A model generated the notes under the pieces. That model did no database searches. It saw nothing but the letters and a program-made list of their open reading frames with translations, and had not been told where the DNA came from. The translations under genes and the position numbers were made by a program. DNA of 64,000 nucleotides from Jacaranda mimosifolia (taxonomy: Eukaryota > Streptophyta > Magnoliopsida > Lamiales > Bignoniaceae): NCBI GenBank assembly GCA_018894105.1, contig CM032117.1, positions 43,200,501 to 43,264,500 on the forward strand, read 5' to 3'. Positions 1 to 13,163 of this stretch are shown here, in pieces (within the stretch, counting starts at the first letter, position 1; every line of letters starts with the position of its first letter).

Positions 1-3000
1 CAGACATTATACAAGCTGCTGGAGCTAGTACAAGCATTAGGCGCACCTACCATATCAGGAAAGAATGTTATGTGTGAAGGAGCAGAAAAACAAGGAAATG
101 AGGTAGGGGCAAGTTTCACGTATCTTTACCATGACACCAGAAAAATACACTGATGTAACTATATAGAGAACTGCAAACGAGCTTGCATCAGATAGAGGCA
201 AAAAGCACGCCTGTCAGTACCAAAAAAAATACCAGAATTGAAGCAAACAATGGTGGAATAAAAATAGGAATACAAATACATAAGTCTAATCACACATCAA
301 CAAATATCAAGAACTTACAATGATGCCAGCTGGCACCAAAAATGCCAAAACATTGATGTCCATGAAGTAAGACGGCCATGTGGGTGGTTGGTGCTCACTA
401 ACGCTGGCAATAATAGGTATGTACTTGCTTGCATAAGTTCTGTCTCAGTCCAAGGTGGAGAAGGAGCATGAAAGAAAACAAAATATGTAAGAATGCTGTC
501 AAGGTAATAATTATGGCATTATTATATCATGGTAGGCATAACAAAAGAGTCCACATATTACGGAAAAATGTTTGATAAAATAAAGACAAATATTTGTACA
601 TGTATGTCCCAATCATATGTAACATAAGAAGAGAAGAAGAAAAATATTCAGATATTGAAAAGTTGAAGAGATAATTTGCCTCGGCTCCAATTTTAATCTC
701 CATGAACTAGAATCCAATGATAGAATTTATTTTCTAACTTTAGTACCAATACAACTCCAATAGTCGAGGTTCTAGCAAGAAATTAATCAGCTTTTAACTC
801 CTTTTGGTTCTACCAAAAGCTACTGATATTAAAGCACATTTCTACTCTATTAACTATACAAACATTGGCTCATAAAAACTTGAGCTACATTATTTATGAA
901 GGTGGATATCAGGATTAATTCAATGATACATGCAAGCATGCCAACTGCCGGGAAGGATAGTAATTTGGGAAGAAAAGGAAGGCAAAAACTGAATAAGCCC
1001 TCAATGCCAAGATATCAGCCAGTCCAATTGAATGACTAACACTCAAGTAAACCTGTAGCACAGTAACACTGAAAAAATCATTCCTATGGATTTCATGATT
1101 TACGGCTGAAGATCATATATGTAACTCGTTTGAGTTAAGGTTCAGGGGGCAAAATGAAATGGAGCTCATTGCGCTGGAGGTCACAGATTAAAGTTATAAA
1201 AAGTAGCACATTCCTCATGTAGACTGGAGTCTGGAAGAGGTACTCCTTTGACATTTAGCAAGCAAGATTTGAGCAACAACTCCTGGAGCACCACATATTC
1301 TTAGTGAGGAGCTTACGGATCTAGGAGGCTCAGACTTCTCCCACTCCATCCTTTTGTTGGGCTGGAAGCTACCAATGCTACTAGTACAGCCAAAACAGCA
1401 CAGGAAACTATCCTGAATAGTGGAAATACAAAATTGTAGTGAGTGAAAGGAGAAATTTTGGTGATGGCAGACTAACAATTGCCAACTTGCTAGCTGCCTC
1501 TTGTCCTTTTAGCCAAGATGACAAACTGAATGCAACAGAACTTAAGGAAAGAAGTTTCTAGTAGAATAAATGTGATATACTATGGCATAATAAAAGTACA
1601 AGGTGGTGCTATATTTTTCTGCCTTGTAAAATTCCATTACATAGGTGGCCATGTGAAACATTAACGATTGATTAGAATCTAGAAGCTAGAGAAGCTTACA
1701 GGCCAACTGATACAACAAGAGTAACTGCTACTTTGAACATTCGGGGTGTGAGAATTCCTTTGATGTAATACACAAGCGCCACGACATGTATAATGATGAA
1801 TACCTGCACATAGTCATCATAAAAACCAGTGTCTCAATAAACCACGGATATCCAGGAGCTTGGATTGCATGACAAACATCTAGAGCTGTGATATCACTTG
1901 CAATGAAAAAATTAATAAAGCAAAGCAAACACAATGTTAAGTGTAAGTTGATTACAAGAATCTTGAGTTTGATTTCTCCATTCCAAGACTATTCCTTATG
2001 TTGATCCCATTTACAACAAAGTGCCTTTTATATCAAAAAGGCAACTTGTAAATTTTTGCCACTTTTATCATATCCATTCAACTGTGACCAAGATAGGTTA
2101 ACTTGCAATTAAATTGCAATCAGCATACAAGTCAGGATGGCATGACAGATATGATGTCCACAAACAGTCATTGACTCATCAGCTCAATCCACATCTTTGT
2201 TTCCTATTAAACTTTTTGTTTCATCAAAAGAACTTACAGGGGATTCTCATAATTATGTGAAGATATGGTAGAAAACCCCATGCAATTGATAAAAGTTTAA
2301 TATGAAGTACCGGTAAAAAATTACCAAAAATGACGCAAAATGCTCTGATGTCATCACAGCATTAAAGCCAACAACAGGCACCAAGGAGGCTAACAATGTT
2401 CCCAAGACAACCTGCATTTGGAAAGGTATTTACAAGAATAGTGAGAGAACAGTTAAAGCAATATCAAAAATGACATGCATCTTATAAGCAACCAAACAAG
2501 TCCAAATACTTTCACAATAAAAGATATATTGTGGAACAAGCTTATTACTAAATTATAAATAATGCACCATAAAATTGTTCAAATTTAAGACATTTTGAGC
2601 ACATTTAGGAATGGGGAAAATCCTGACCATTTCACCAGTACATCAATAGTTTTTGTATTCATCAGGAGATGATTAACAACCACCCTCACAACATCTCAGG
2701 ATCAAGTACAGCCCTTCATTTCAACAACTATATTTCATAGTTGCATTCTTCAAGACTTTTAAAGCAAACAGCAGCAAATATAGCCCTTCATTTCAACAAA
2801 TATATTTGGAAGTTATATTTTTCAAGACCTTTCTAGCGAGCCCAAACATCTCCCAAGCAAAACACAAATATTAGGACAGAAGAAAAAAGATAACTTGTAA
2901 GACCCAAGTTTATTTATGTAACCAATATAACATTGTAAATGGCCTTCACTTCATCCCCAAATTGACAACTCTAGCACTACAAATATATTATGCTTTGTGA

Positions 3001-6000
3001 GGATTCTCGCTATATTGGTCAAATAGAAAAATCTAATCATATATACAACATACCCACAAATTTAGTCCAGAATCAATTGAAATGGAATAAAAGTAAAGGT
3101 GCTTGACATAACCAATTTAGTTGCCCTCAAATCCAAAAGAGAACTTGGGATTCATTTTCTGTACAAAAATCTTTTGCATGAATTTAGTTTTCAATGGCAA
3201 AAGTTTCTGCAGACTATTAATAGCTCAACTAATTAGTTCTTATTATAGATCCACATGCCCAACTATAAAAATGCAATTCAAAAAGGGCCAGAAGAACTCT
3301 ATCAGCCAAAACATCATCTCCTCCTTAACAGTATGGCAAGGGCTGCTTAGGATATCTGGATGCAAATCATCAAAATTCATGCACCTGCCAAGGTCTCCAG
3401 CCTGTTCTGACTATTTTCCCAAGGTCACAAATATCATTTTCTAAGCTAATCTCTCTAGACACCATGAGAAAGATCATTTACAATATTATTCTTCAGGCAT
3501 CCTATTTATGAAGTTTTTGACAATTCTCAATTCAGATTTTCAGAAAGCTAGGCATGCTACACTAGGTGAAGTTAGGCCTGACGGATTTTCATGTTTGGCA
3601 TGGAATTGCTCATAACATAAGCACTAGCCACTGGGAGCACGAGGAAGGAATAGATTCTTCTTTTCATTTAATGGTAAAGGGAAGCGAAGGGTATTTTTTG
3701 AAAAACTAGACCAAAACAATGAAGAATTTCTGCCTGTAGAGTGGCTGCAGTGGCTACTTATCTCTTAGATGTCCTTATATTTCCTTAAGTTGTAGCCATA
3801 AACAATCTCATAATCATCATTACGCTTTGCAAGAAGCAAATACACAATTCTTGCAGCAAATTTAAAAGGTTCTTCTGCATAAGATACTTACAAGTGGAGC
3901 ATATGCAATGTAGAGGCGTGAAGAATAACGACCAGTTACAATGCATAACAGCACATGCATTGGGATAAGATTTATGATAAAGGTGTACCCTCCCCAAGAG
4001 CAAACCTAGAAAGATATCCGTAAAGAAAGAAGATTTCAGTTAAGCATGAATACAGGCTAGTTAAGATAAATAGTGAACAAAAAAAACAGTATTGTGTAAT
4101 CTTACCATGTAAAAGTATGCTATTGCATTTAGAGTAGCATAAAATAGAGAACCAGTGTTCAATGTCTGCAGTCAATTGAATTATAGTGGATTATAACATG
4201 ATAATAATTCAGGTAACTCCAGAAGAAATCCTATATGGATCAAAGGATCTAATGTAGTGAGAGAAGGTCAGTTAGCTGATAGAAAGCTGGTTATATATCA
4301 TATAAAGGAATTAAGTAGCAACAACATCAATATCACACCTTTATATAGAGAAAGAAAGTGAAGATCAAAGCAAAAATAGCCACAGCTTCATTGTCGTAGC
4401 TGCCAGCAACAGATCGAGAGATGTATGATGGAACCTGCAGAATTAAGGAAAAGAAGTGCACAACATTCAGATTACCATGTAGATTTCCCACTCTCGCACA
4501 AACTATAGCAACTATTTGAACATATAGATCATGAAGTACAATCTGCAGCATACTTATAAAGGTGTATCTAACTCAATGAGACATGAAAATATATGAAAAA
4601 AGTAGAATAAATAAAAAATACGAAGACCTGAGAGTTATTAATTGTCCAGCACTCCAGTAGGGTTCATTTGGTATGGCAAGGAGGAGGAGAAAGGGGAGGG
4701 AAGGGCAGGCTCAGATCAAGAAATCACTTTCTGCTTAAATAATCAAGATGGGAAAGATCGTCAAATAGCTACGATACCTTTGAAGTTGTTTGGTATCATG
4801 GCGATGACGGAGAGGGAAAGGAGATGTCTTCCCCTTATTTGTTATAACAATAAAATTGAAGAGGGTGGGAACTTATTTTTCAGATTTCATCATGGTGGCC
4901 CTTGAATTAACAAACCAAAAACTAGGAGAATCCTTCATGCTTGTCCCACAAACAGGTAAGTATAAAGGGATCACCATAACTTGAAAATAACCAGCCTGTG
5001 GCAAAGTAAGATACTGATTGCAAATTCAAATGTGAGGAAGCGAAGCAGTCCGCTTTGCTAGGAGTGCAGGTAAAAAATGAAAACAAAATAAAATATGAAA
5101 AAAGCATGTTCGAGCCAACAAGTACCAAAAAACAAAAAAAAAAGAAAAAGAAATGGTGGGAACTGTGGTGGGATAGTGAGGGTTTTGCATCACTTGAGTC
5201 CAATCCTTCATCCAGCTATTCCATAGATGGACTGATTAAATTTGCATGTTTAAGAGCAATTGACCAACCCCTCCTCTAATCCTTCCCCTACTTCACTTTC
5301 TACCAAACAAGGGAAGGACCTCCAATCCTACCTTCCCCCATTTCACCCTACCAAATATAGCCGTATAGAACCACCACATCTTGAAAGATATGCTAATTGA
5401 TCAGATAAGTCAATGGTTAAGTCAACAGCTACAAATTCTATGCGATACGTCTCCAAAAACTGCATACATGCGAAGGAAACATCTGGAAGATTGCTGAAAC
5501 AACTGAACCTTTTTTAAGATAACTTGCTTGCGAGAATGATAAGTTGGTTAGGCAACAGGTCCCACAAGATACCACCAATGCCTTTGGTAGCTCTGACACA
5601 AAATGGTTCTTAACACAGGAGAGGACTTATCTGTCTCAATAAGTTCATGACACATTGCCTTAACCGTTTCTGTTACACTAGTATCCAAACATTTAATCTT
5701 CATTTAGAAAAACCATGAAAATTTATAGAAATAGTTGGAAATTTCGGATGAAACTTTTCATATTTTTAATTAACAAAATAAAATTAAAAAAAAAATTCTA
5801 GTTTTTATGTATATATATGAGTTTTATATAAATGATATGATTAGAAGTATGTCTCAGCCAATTTAGAAGTAATAAAAATAACTACATTTGGTTGTAAAGT
5901 AGTGATTATATAGTATATCCCATAGAAATTTCATCAAAACAAAGCACGCAAAATATTGAAAAATCCATAATTCAGAATCATAAGAGTTTCTTGAAGGATC

Positions 6001-9000
6001 AAAATCACTACCACTGGCATATCTCCAACCCGCACTTTCATATTGAGAATACAAAGTATTAGTTAGATGTTCACACTCATGACAGATGAACTCCAAACAC
6101 AAGAAGAAAAAAATAAAAAATGATGGCGATACACTTGTAGCTTGCGCTTGATAAAAACCAATAGGTGCATATTGATTATATGGATGGCAAAGAGGTGCAT
6201 TTGGATAGGTTTAGCAAGACCTTAGAGCAATCTCATGATTTTGGCCATAGCCAAGTGAGGCAACACAAGCCAAAAGCAGTAGCAAGGGAAAAATATAACA
6301 AGGTGGTGAAGTTGTGCATTACAGGTCAAAACTTGGGCACAACATGGGCAGCAAGGTGCCGTTTTACCCTAGCACCTCAAACATACATAAAAAGGTAGTT
6401 CAGAAATTAGACTGTTGGAGGAGAGGCGGCATCCGATCAGGGGCATGCACATTTCTCAATTCTGCTTCTTCATTCCTGTATTCATTTTGTATATAGATAA
6501 GGAATAAATGGCATGGTTGGTGGTTTTGAAGTTAATCAAATCAGTTTTATGCCTTCTCTGAATTCTCCTTGTTTACTCTGAAGTTTCTCTTTCCCTTTTA
6601 CCTCAATTCCCCCTCAGTTTCTTTATACTCTATTATTAAGTTTATCATTCAACTTAAATCATAACAACCTACCCAACAAATCCTATAAGGACCTACGACC
6701 CCGCTTAACCTAGTTCACACTCAACCCAAGACACATCCCACCTCGCCCTAACTTGACAGGTTGGACCCATTAGACACATTCTATAATTTTGATAACACTG
6801 AAAAATTGATAAACCTCATGATAGCCTCCAAAATATGAGAAAATGATCTGCTTAACAAGAATCAGTTATTTGCTTTCTTGTATGTGCATGTTTTGTAATT
6901 TTCAATAAATATAATGTTAAAGCATCTTCTTTTGTGTGCATTAAAAGTATAAACTATTTATTAATTTGTTATTATTATTTTAAGAGTATTATATTTGTGT
7001 TTTACATGTGAGTGTTGTATGTAATATATGCAATTTGATATATAAACATATTGCATAAATAGACACACATATTATATACCTACAAATAAAATTAGGTGGT
7101 GCAGATTTGGGATGGGTGGATCAACACCTATAACCCATCCCAAAACGTGCTCAGGTCCAAACCACTAAAATCTGAGACCCGTTCCCTAATCTATATATGA
7201 ACTCAAAACACACCCCAATCAAAGATAGGTCCAAGGTTGACCTTGACTCATGCCCATCCTATTGATTAGCAGCATACACATAGCAAGCAGCACCATTACC
7301 ATAAAAAGTTACTGTTAATGATATGCATATGATTGATATGATTCTGTTTCAACAAGCACTCAGGTAAATAGGCAGTTGCAAACATGTTAGTGTTTGAACG
7401 CTAATTGAACTATATACTGTGCCAACAATTGTTGATCAGAAATTATTAGAAATATCATTCTCACATTGGAAATTTAACCATACACTTCCCTCATCCCCTA
7501 TATAGCCTTCCACTAGCATCAATACATGAACCAGCTCTTTGTGATGCCGACAATGGTCTTCATCATCTTGTGTGGCATGGATAAAAATAATCTTCACATG
7601 AAAATGGACTCATTATCTTTACACAAAATCTTGTCGTCCACCACTCCACCATCCTCATGAGAGCTACCAACCTCAGCTGGTCCTCACATAGCAATTTCCA
7701 ATGAATCACTATCACTGCCCAAACCCACATCCTCTGATATAACTTGCTCAACATCGATGTTACATTCCTAAGCATGCTTTGAAACTATGCAAATGGTCTA
7801 ATCCAGTGAATAATGGACACCCTTCTTGTCACTAAGCTCCACTTAAATATCTAGAAGGTCTAGTGCTGATATTATGCATGTATGGTGAAAGTGTGCTACT
7901 TCACATGGTAGGTAATTTGTATGTTACTGCAATTTCTGTAAGGAATCTACCGAATTTGAAAAGATTTTAAGAATTTTTTTTCCAATATTCTTTTCTGTAA
8001 GGAATCTGCAGCATATGCATATGTTCTGTTGGTTTGGAATCTTTTTCTCCAAGAGTTTGGCATCTTCTTGAATTATTGTTCCTTGTTTGCAGGCTTGCAG
8101 CTTTGTCATCACTTGAATGTTGTGCTTCAATTTTTTTCTCATTTTTGGTTTTCTAATCTTTAGCTTTGTTGGTGGAATCTGTCGATTCAGAAAGAATAGA
8201 ATTTCCTCCAAATTTCAAGGATTATATATCACTGGAAATGCTAGAAAATTGGACAGCAAGTTGGATTTCATCTTGGAAGAACAAAAAATCCAAAATTTTT
8301 GACCCAAATTTTTGGAATTGGATGCTTAGGAAATCAGATATCTAAAGTTTCAGTTGAAATTTTGAGTTATGACCGACTATGTTTGAATTGATTTATCTCA
8401 TCCCTTTCCACAAATGCCAATAGATCTCTTAAAATCCTCAATAATAACTTATGCAGCACATAAGTCTGAAATTGTTGATTCTTCAGCTATTTTGACAATT
8501 ATCCATCTACAAAGGCATACACTTGTGTTTCTAACTCATAAATTTAACACAGAACTTTGAAAACCTGATCCAAAGAACTTACTAATTTTTTATATCAGCT
8601 GAAAAGAATATTCAGCATGAATCATCATTTCCAAAATTACGCAGGCCATTAACCTCTTAATGATTTTTCAAGGCCTAAAAAGAAAAGGAAAATATCAAAT
8701 AACTCACTTGGCAATCAAAGAAATAGAGCAAATCATGCAATAAATGTGATCAAAATTTTGTAAGATCCATTGGACTGCCATGTTTCTTGAATGAGAGATT
8801 TGATCTTTTCATTATATACCCCACCCCAGCAAAGAAAAATTGCATAAAATTGTTGTAACAGAAAGCCATAAAGAGTTACTACTAAGACTTCTCACAGAAT
8901 GAGAAATGCAAGATATTGCTGTCCAGAGTCTAGAAATGCCAAAAGCTAAGCAACAATATAAAAAATAAAGTACCATGGCCAGAAGAGCTGCAGCAGTCAA

Positions 9001-11152
9001 TCCTGCACCAGCACCTTTGACTTCCTACAGAAAGAAGACATACTTGATAAATCTCTTTTGCAATCAAAATTTCTTTATATGTCCATCTAGCTAGGATGAA
9101 TCATATTAAAAGAGATCATAGTTATCGAGTAGACTAAAACCTTAGTTAGAAGGTATGTTGCCCAAGAAGCAAAAGCTGAAAAAATTGGAGCAGTAAACAC
9201 ACAAACGGTTTCCACAGATAGAGGAATATTCAAGGAGTTCAGTATCCTGCCAATAAATGCCAAAGGTCACAGCAATCATAGCTAGAGAAGTGAAAAACAA
9301 GAGAGAAGGGAAGTCAAAAAGATCATCTCTTATGAGTATCTTGCTATTGAAAACAGTAACAATCTATGACACGCACCTCCATAAGGTGCCAGCAGTCAAT
9401 GTAAGTCCAGGGTAAACAGTTCCCCCAATCACACGGCCAAGAGGATACCTATGAAATAGTAAAGAACAGACTCAATTGGTTTGATATTAAATAGAATTCA
9501 AGTACAATTATAATCATTTCTCAGAAGAAAGGACGGATTAGATGCTGGGTATTGCAGCAATTACCATGTTCGGTCATCAAACCAATTCCAAAAGTCATAA
9601 ACTCCATTTTTTGTAAGATACTGCAACAAACAGAACTTTTATAACCACCATGTTGGAGTTCTTTATAATATTCACACGAAGCATACAAAAATGGAGTCAT
9701 TTTCACATGCAAATTAACTGAGCAAGAGTAGGTACACATTATTAATATGAACAGGTTAACAATAAGTAAGCTGGCTAGATTTGCTATTGCTCTACCTCAC
9801 AGGAAGCTCATTATTCTGAGATCCCTTAAATGTAAGGATCTCAGCATCAGAAGGAACTGCTTTGATATTTTAAAGAGTCCTAGTTACAAAACATAAAAAG
9901 CTTTCTTATTATTGCTCATATTGAAATTGTGACGGTCCCCTTCAAAGTGCCTGCTTCTAACAATGACAGGTGACAACATATATGTCTTCAAGCTCCCATA
10001 TACTACCTATGGTTCTGAGAGTATTTTCTCCATTTTCTGTTAAATGTGTATCCATCCAATGTCATACTCATAAGATTACTATCGCTCTAGACCTGGTGGT
10101 AAGATGTGAAAATTAAAGATAAGTTAAGATAGAACATCTCCCTCTCCAAGTTCAAGTTACAATACTTAATGGAGTTTACATACCTACACACCCTAATGTA
10201 CAGTATCAAACCTGGGTGGCAGGTCCAATTTTCCCACAAACTAAAAGAGAAAAATGCATCTCCCAGAAATTTAGAGAGAATTTGACCATTGAATATGCAT
10301 CTTATTGAGATCCTTGAGCGAAAATCTTATAAAAAAAATTATAATTAGGATCAGCATTTGATTAACTCAATAACCAAATTTGCATGTCTTCTATTTTTTG
10401 ACAATTTCATTATCAAAAACTAATCCCTCTAAATATAGTATCTACAAAAATTGCACTTTACAGGATCCTGGCCTCCATTTAAACTTCACTGAGTATGACA
10501 TATTACTCAATTAGGAACCATTCTGAGTCCTTTACTTATCATTCAGAATCAAAGCAAACAAAGACAGATAAATCATTTTAAGTGTATTAGCTTCTGTGTC
10601 AATGTTTCCAACAATCAGTTTTTACGTAACATAAGGATACATTAACTCAAATTAATTAATAATTATGCTCAAAAACGGAAATAATATCTACACATCTTAC
10701 AGAATGAAAACACGGAGATTTTAAAAAGGAAGTCTCCATTTCTGATAAATCCAGTGAACAGAAACCAGACAAACCTGTGTGACTCTATAATTGAAATAAG
10801 GATCAAACTCATGAATTACACTCTCGTACTTAATAACCTGTACAAAGAAAAAAAAAGTCAATAAAACAAACAAACATTTGAATAACTAAATCATCACTCC
10901 AATTCAATATCCAGACAAAGCATAATACGCGGCAGGCCTTCTAATCAGTATACTTACATTCGTTGATTCAATCAAGTATCAATACATAAATGTAAAAATA
11001 TAACATGAATGAATGAATACGGGAAAGAATTTTACAGAGAAGAGACGGATCGAGAAAGCGAGAACACCGATGAGTAAGAGGATAAAAAACGAAAGCACAT
11101 TCCCGAATGCGTGTCGGAGAGTAGTCGGTTGTGGAGTCTCCGGCGCCGCCAT
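1..11152 (-). CDS. STT3A: Oligosaccharyltransferase catalytic subunit STT3 (STT3A-like), 5' half, 15 exons, cut by window edge
   Basis: STT3 is the multi-pass ER-membrane catalytic subunit that moves the lipid-linked glycan onto Asn of N-X-S/T sequons. Exons, in transcript order: 11152-11036, 10837-10775, 9620-9565, 9448-9377, 9246-9141, 9024-8974, 4434-4339, 4165-4106, 4005-3892, 2411-2325, 1803-1700, 1412-1317, 439-319, 210-130, 46-1. All joins keep frame with GT-AG borders and give 423 codons plus 1 nt. Start chosen at [18 protein letters not shown], followed by a hydrophobic first membrane segment (about residues 17-37). Family motifs seen: EFDPYFNYR (residues 49-57, catalytic acidic residue D51), GSYDNE (166-171, second acidic pair D169/E171) and SVSEHQ (353-358, the acceptor-site SVSE motif). 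The WWDYG motif and the rest of the roughly 770-residue family length lie left of the window. An in-frame ATG 22 codons upstream (11218) is probably leader. No stops or frameshifts in the exons, so it looks functional. STT3A rather than STT3B is from recalled similarity. Confidence 0.96.
4660..5362. mobile_element. MITE with terminal inverted repeats in STT3 intron 6 (PIF/Harbinger-like)
   Basis: The left end begins GGGTTCATTTGGTA and the reverse complement of the right end begins GGCTATATTTGGTA, 11 of 14 bases alike. Just inside both ends lie similar purine-rich tracts (GGAGGAG, GGGGGAAGG). A 3-bp GTA flanks both sides (4657-4659 and 5363-5365). A 3-bp duplication with short G-rich ends suits the PIF/Harbinger class, although that class prefers TTA/TAA. 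There is no transposase. It lies in the 4.5 kb intron between STT3 exons 6 and 7. Confidence 0.55.
5363..8973. other. Remainder of STT3 intron 6, no gene seen
   Basis: Between the MITE and exon 6 the intron is AT-rich with only short, stop-laden frames on either strand. Segments near 6130-7300 have a different base texture, including C-rich stretches near 6660-6770 and 7130-7250, and may be old insertion debris. I recognise no domain. Together with the MITE this makes intron 6 about 4.5 kb, far longer than the other introns. Confidence 0.5.
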
Positions 11153-11483
11153 GGACGGCAGTGATACAATCTCTCTGTTTCTGTGTATGAAAATTGAGAA
11201 TTTCGCACACTCACTCACTCACAGCGAGTGTGAGATTTTTTCCTTTTCTTTTCTATTTTTTTCTGGGGGAGTGGGGATTGTTGTGGCAGTGGACCGGACT
11301 TTACGACAAAGACTGTGCCAATTGTTCCAGTGAAAAGACAAAGTTAGCCTTTTGAAAGTTCTGCTGTTGTTGCTGTCTCGATTTTGATTGGGCAGAGTAT
11401 GTGAAGAGCAACGTGGCGTAGCCTCATTTGTTAGTGCTACTTGGCAATTTGATGGGGAGAATTAATTCTTATTTTTATTTTTG
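11153..11483 (-). promoter_or_regulatory. Probable STT3 5' leader and proximal promoter
   Basis: This is the stretch directly upstream of the STT3 start codon. Read on the minus strand it carries a purine-rich AGAAAAGAAAAGG-like tract and, nearer the ATG, repeated CTCA/GAGT tetramers (plus-strand 11207-11230), both common in plant 5' leaders. No clear TATA box was located. A hAT-like element starts at about 11484, so the undisturbed promoter may be short. Confidence 0.35.
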
Positions 11484-12302
11484 TAGGAGGATTGTAAATG
11501 AATATTCGAAAATTCGTTTACTATTTATATTTGCATTCGTATTCATTTATATAAAATTTATCTGCATCCATTTAAAGCGGATATTATCCGTATTCGATTA
11601 GTAGATATTCAATTATAAACGGATATGAATATGATAAATACATATCCAATCCGTTTAACATCCACTCCGAATATATATTTATTAAATAATATATTATTTA
11701 TATTTTTTAATAAAAATCTCATAATCCATATATATATATTATAATTGAAGAATTGGGAAGAAAAAAGAATAAATTTAAAAAATTATTGTAATATAGAGAA
11801 ATTATTGAAGAATAAAGTTAATCAATATAATTATTGTTGGTTGACTTTACAATTAATACACTTAAATGTCATTATTAATATTAATTAGTACTCAAAATTA
11901 ATTATAAAGTTAATTATTAATTAGAAACTATGCTTTGTGTTTGATTGCTTTCTTTTTAATGAAATTGTATAGTTCCTTCTATTAATTAAAATATGTATTT
12001 GTTATAGGTTCATGATTCACATATTTGGATATTCGTAAATAAATATCTAAATAATTATCATCAGATATAAATATAAAAAAAAATTCGAATACGAATAAAT
12101 TTAATCAAATATGAATGCATATGAATAATTATAATCGAATACAGATATATCCGAATTTTATCGATATTCGACGGATATGAATTCGGATATCATTTTTAAA
12201 TATCCATCAAATTCGTATACGTATTCGAATATTCAAAAAGTTAAACGGATACGAATATAAAAACAGTGTATATGATTCGTTTAATATCCGTTTACACCCC
12301 TA
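11484..12302. mobile_element. hAT-like MITE, AT-rich, TAGGGGTGTAAACGG-type end
   Basis: The right end read in reverse complement starts TAGGGGTGTAAACGGATATT, a terminus common among plant hAT-type non-autonomous elements. The left end starts TAGGAGGATTGTAAATG and is a decayed match. Through the body, inverted blocks of ATATCCG and GAATATTCG-like words sit near both ends, while the centre is very AT-rich. No coding capacity and no convincing 8-bp target duplication, so an old copy. Confidence 0.6.
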
Positions 12303-12710
12303 GGTAGCAAGAATGCATATGGACAGTCATTTTTTGCTCAAAAAATATTTGTAATACTTCTACACTTTTTTCTTAATGTTCTACCATAATTCATATTGAG
12401 TTACAGGGTGTTTGGGAGAGCTTATAAGCTCTTTTAAAAAAAGTAAGGAGACCAACTTATTTTTAAGATCTTAACAAGCTCCTTTATTTTTAATCATTTT
12501 AATTACAAAATTATCATTATTAACATCATATAAGGTCCAACATTTTATTTTATCCAAACACTTCAACAACTTATTTTAAAAATAAGATTTAACATCTTGT
12601 AAGCTCCAAAAACATCTTATAAGATGTAGGAGCTTATAAGATATTTTAAATAAGTTTAGTCAAACTCCCTCTTAATTTGTTCACTTGCCAATAGATTGAA
12701 TTATGTTAGG

Positions 12711-13155
12711 TAGGGGTGGAATTGAGTAGAGTTGAGTCGAGTTTGGAGAAATTTTTTGAGTTTAAACTCAAGCTTGAAATATCTATATATATATATATTA
12801 TGCTCAGCCTCGAGTTCAAGCTCGACGAGTCTAAAATTTTAAATTTAAACTTGGTAGAATAAAAACTTGAGCTCAACTCAACTCAGGTCGATAAGGCTCG
12901 ACTTATTAAATGAGTTGTAAATAAAAAAAAAATAAAAATAATAATAATAATAATAATAATAATATAATATATATTTATTAATAAAATAAAAATAATATTT
13001 AATTATACCAGCTCGCGAGCCAACTCGCCAACCTTAAGTTTAGATACAGATAGCTCAAAATAGAGCTTGAATTTGATTCAGCTCAACTCGAATTCGCAAT
13101 AACTCAAACTCGACTCGTGAAGTCCACGAGCCCGCTCGACTTGTTTGCACCCTAA
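12711..13155. mobile_element. hAT-like MITE with 8-bp target duplication
   Basis: The left end is TAGGGGTGGAATTGAG; the reverse complement of the right end is TTAGGGTGCAAACAAG. Inside both ends run inverted GAGTCGAG / CTCGACTC words. Flanking octamers ATGTTAGG (12703-12710) and ATTTTAGG (13156-13163) agree at 7 of 8 positions, as expected for a hAT target duplication. An (AAT)n run lies near 12937-12965. No coding capacity. This is a recurrent plant MITE architecture. Confidence 0.68.
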
Positions 13156-13163
13156 ATTTTAGG

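Noticed and set aside
4922..5279. Overlapping frames of 74-93 codons on both strands
   Set aside because: They lie inside the intronic MITE and have low-complexity translations (Phe and Lys runs).
11153..11218. 22-codon in-frame extension of STT3
   Set aside because: The family N-terminus begins at the MAAPETP methionine. The extension looks like 5' leader.
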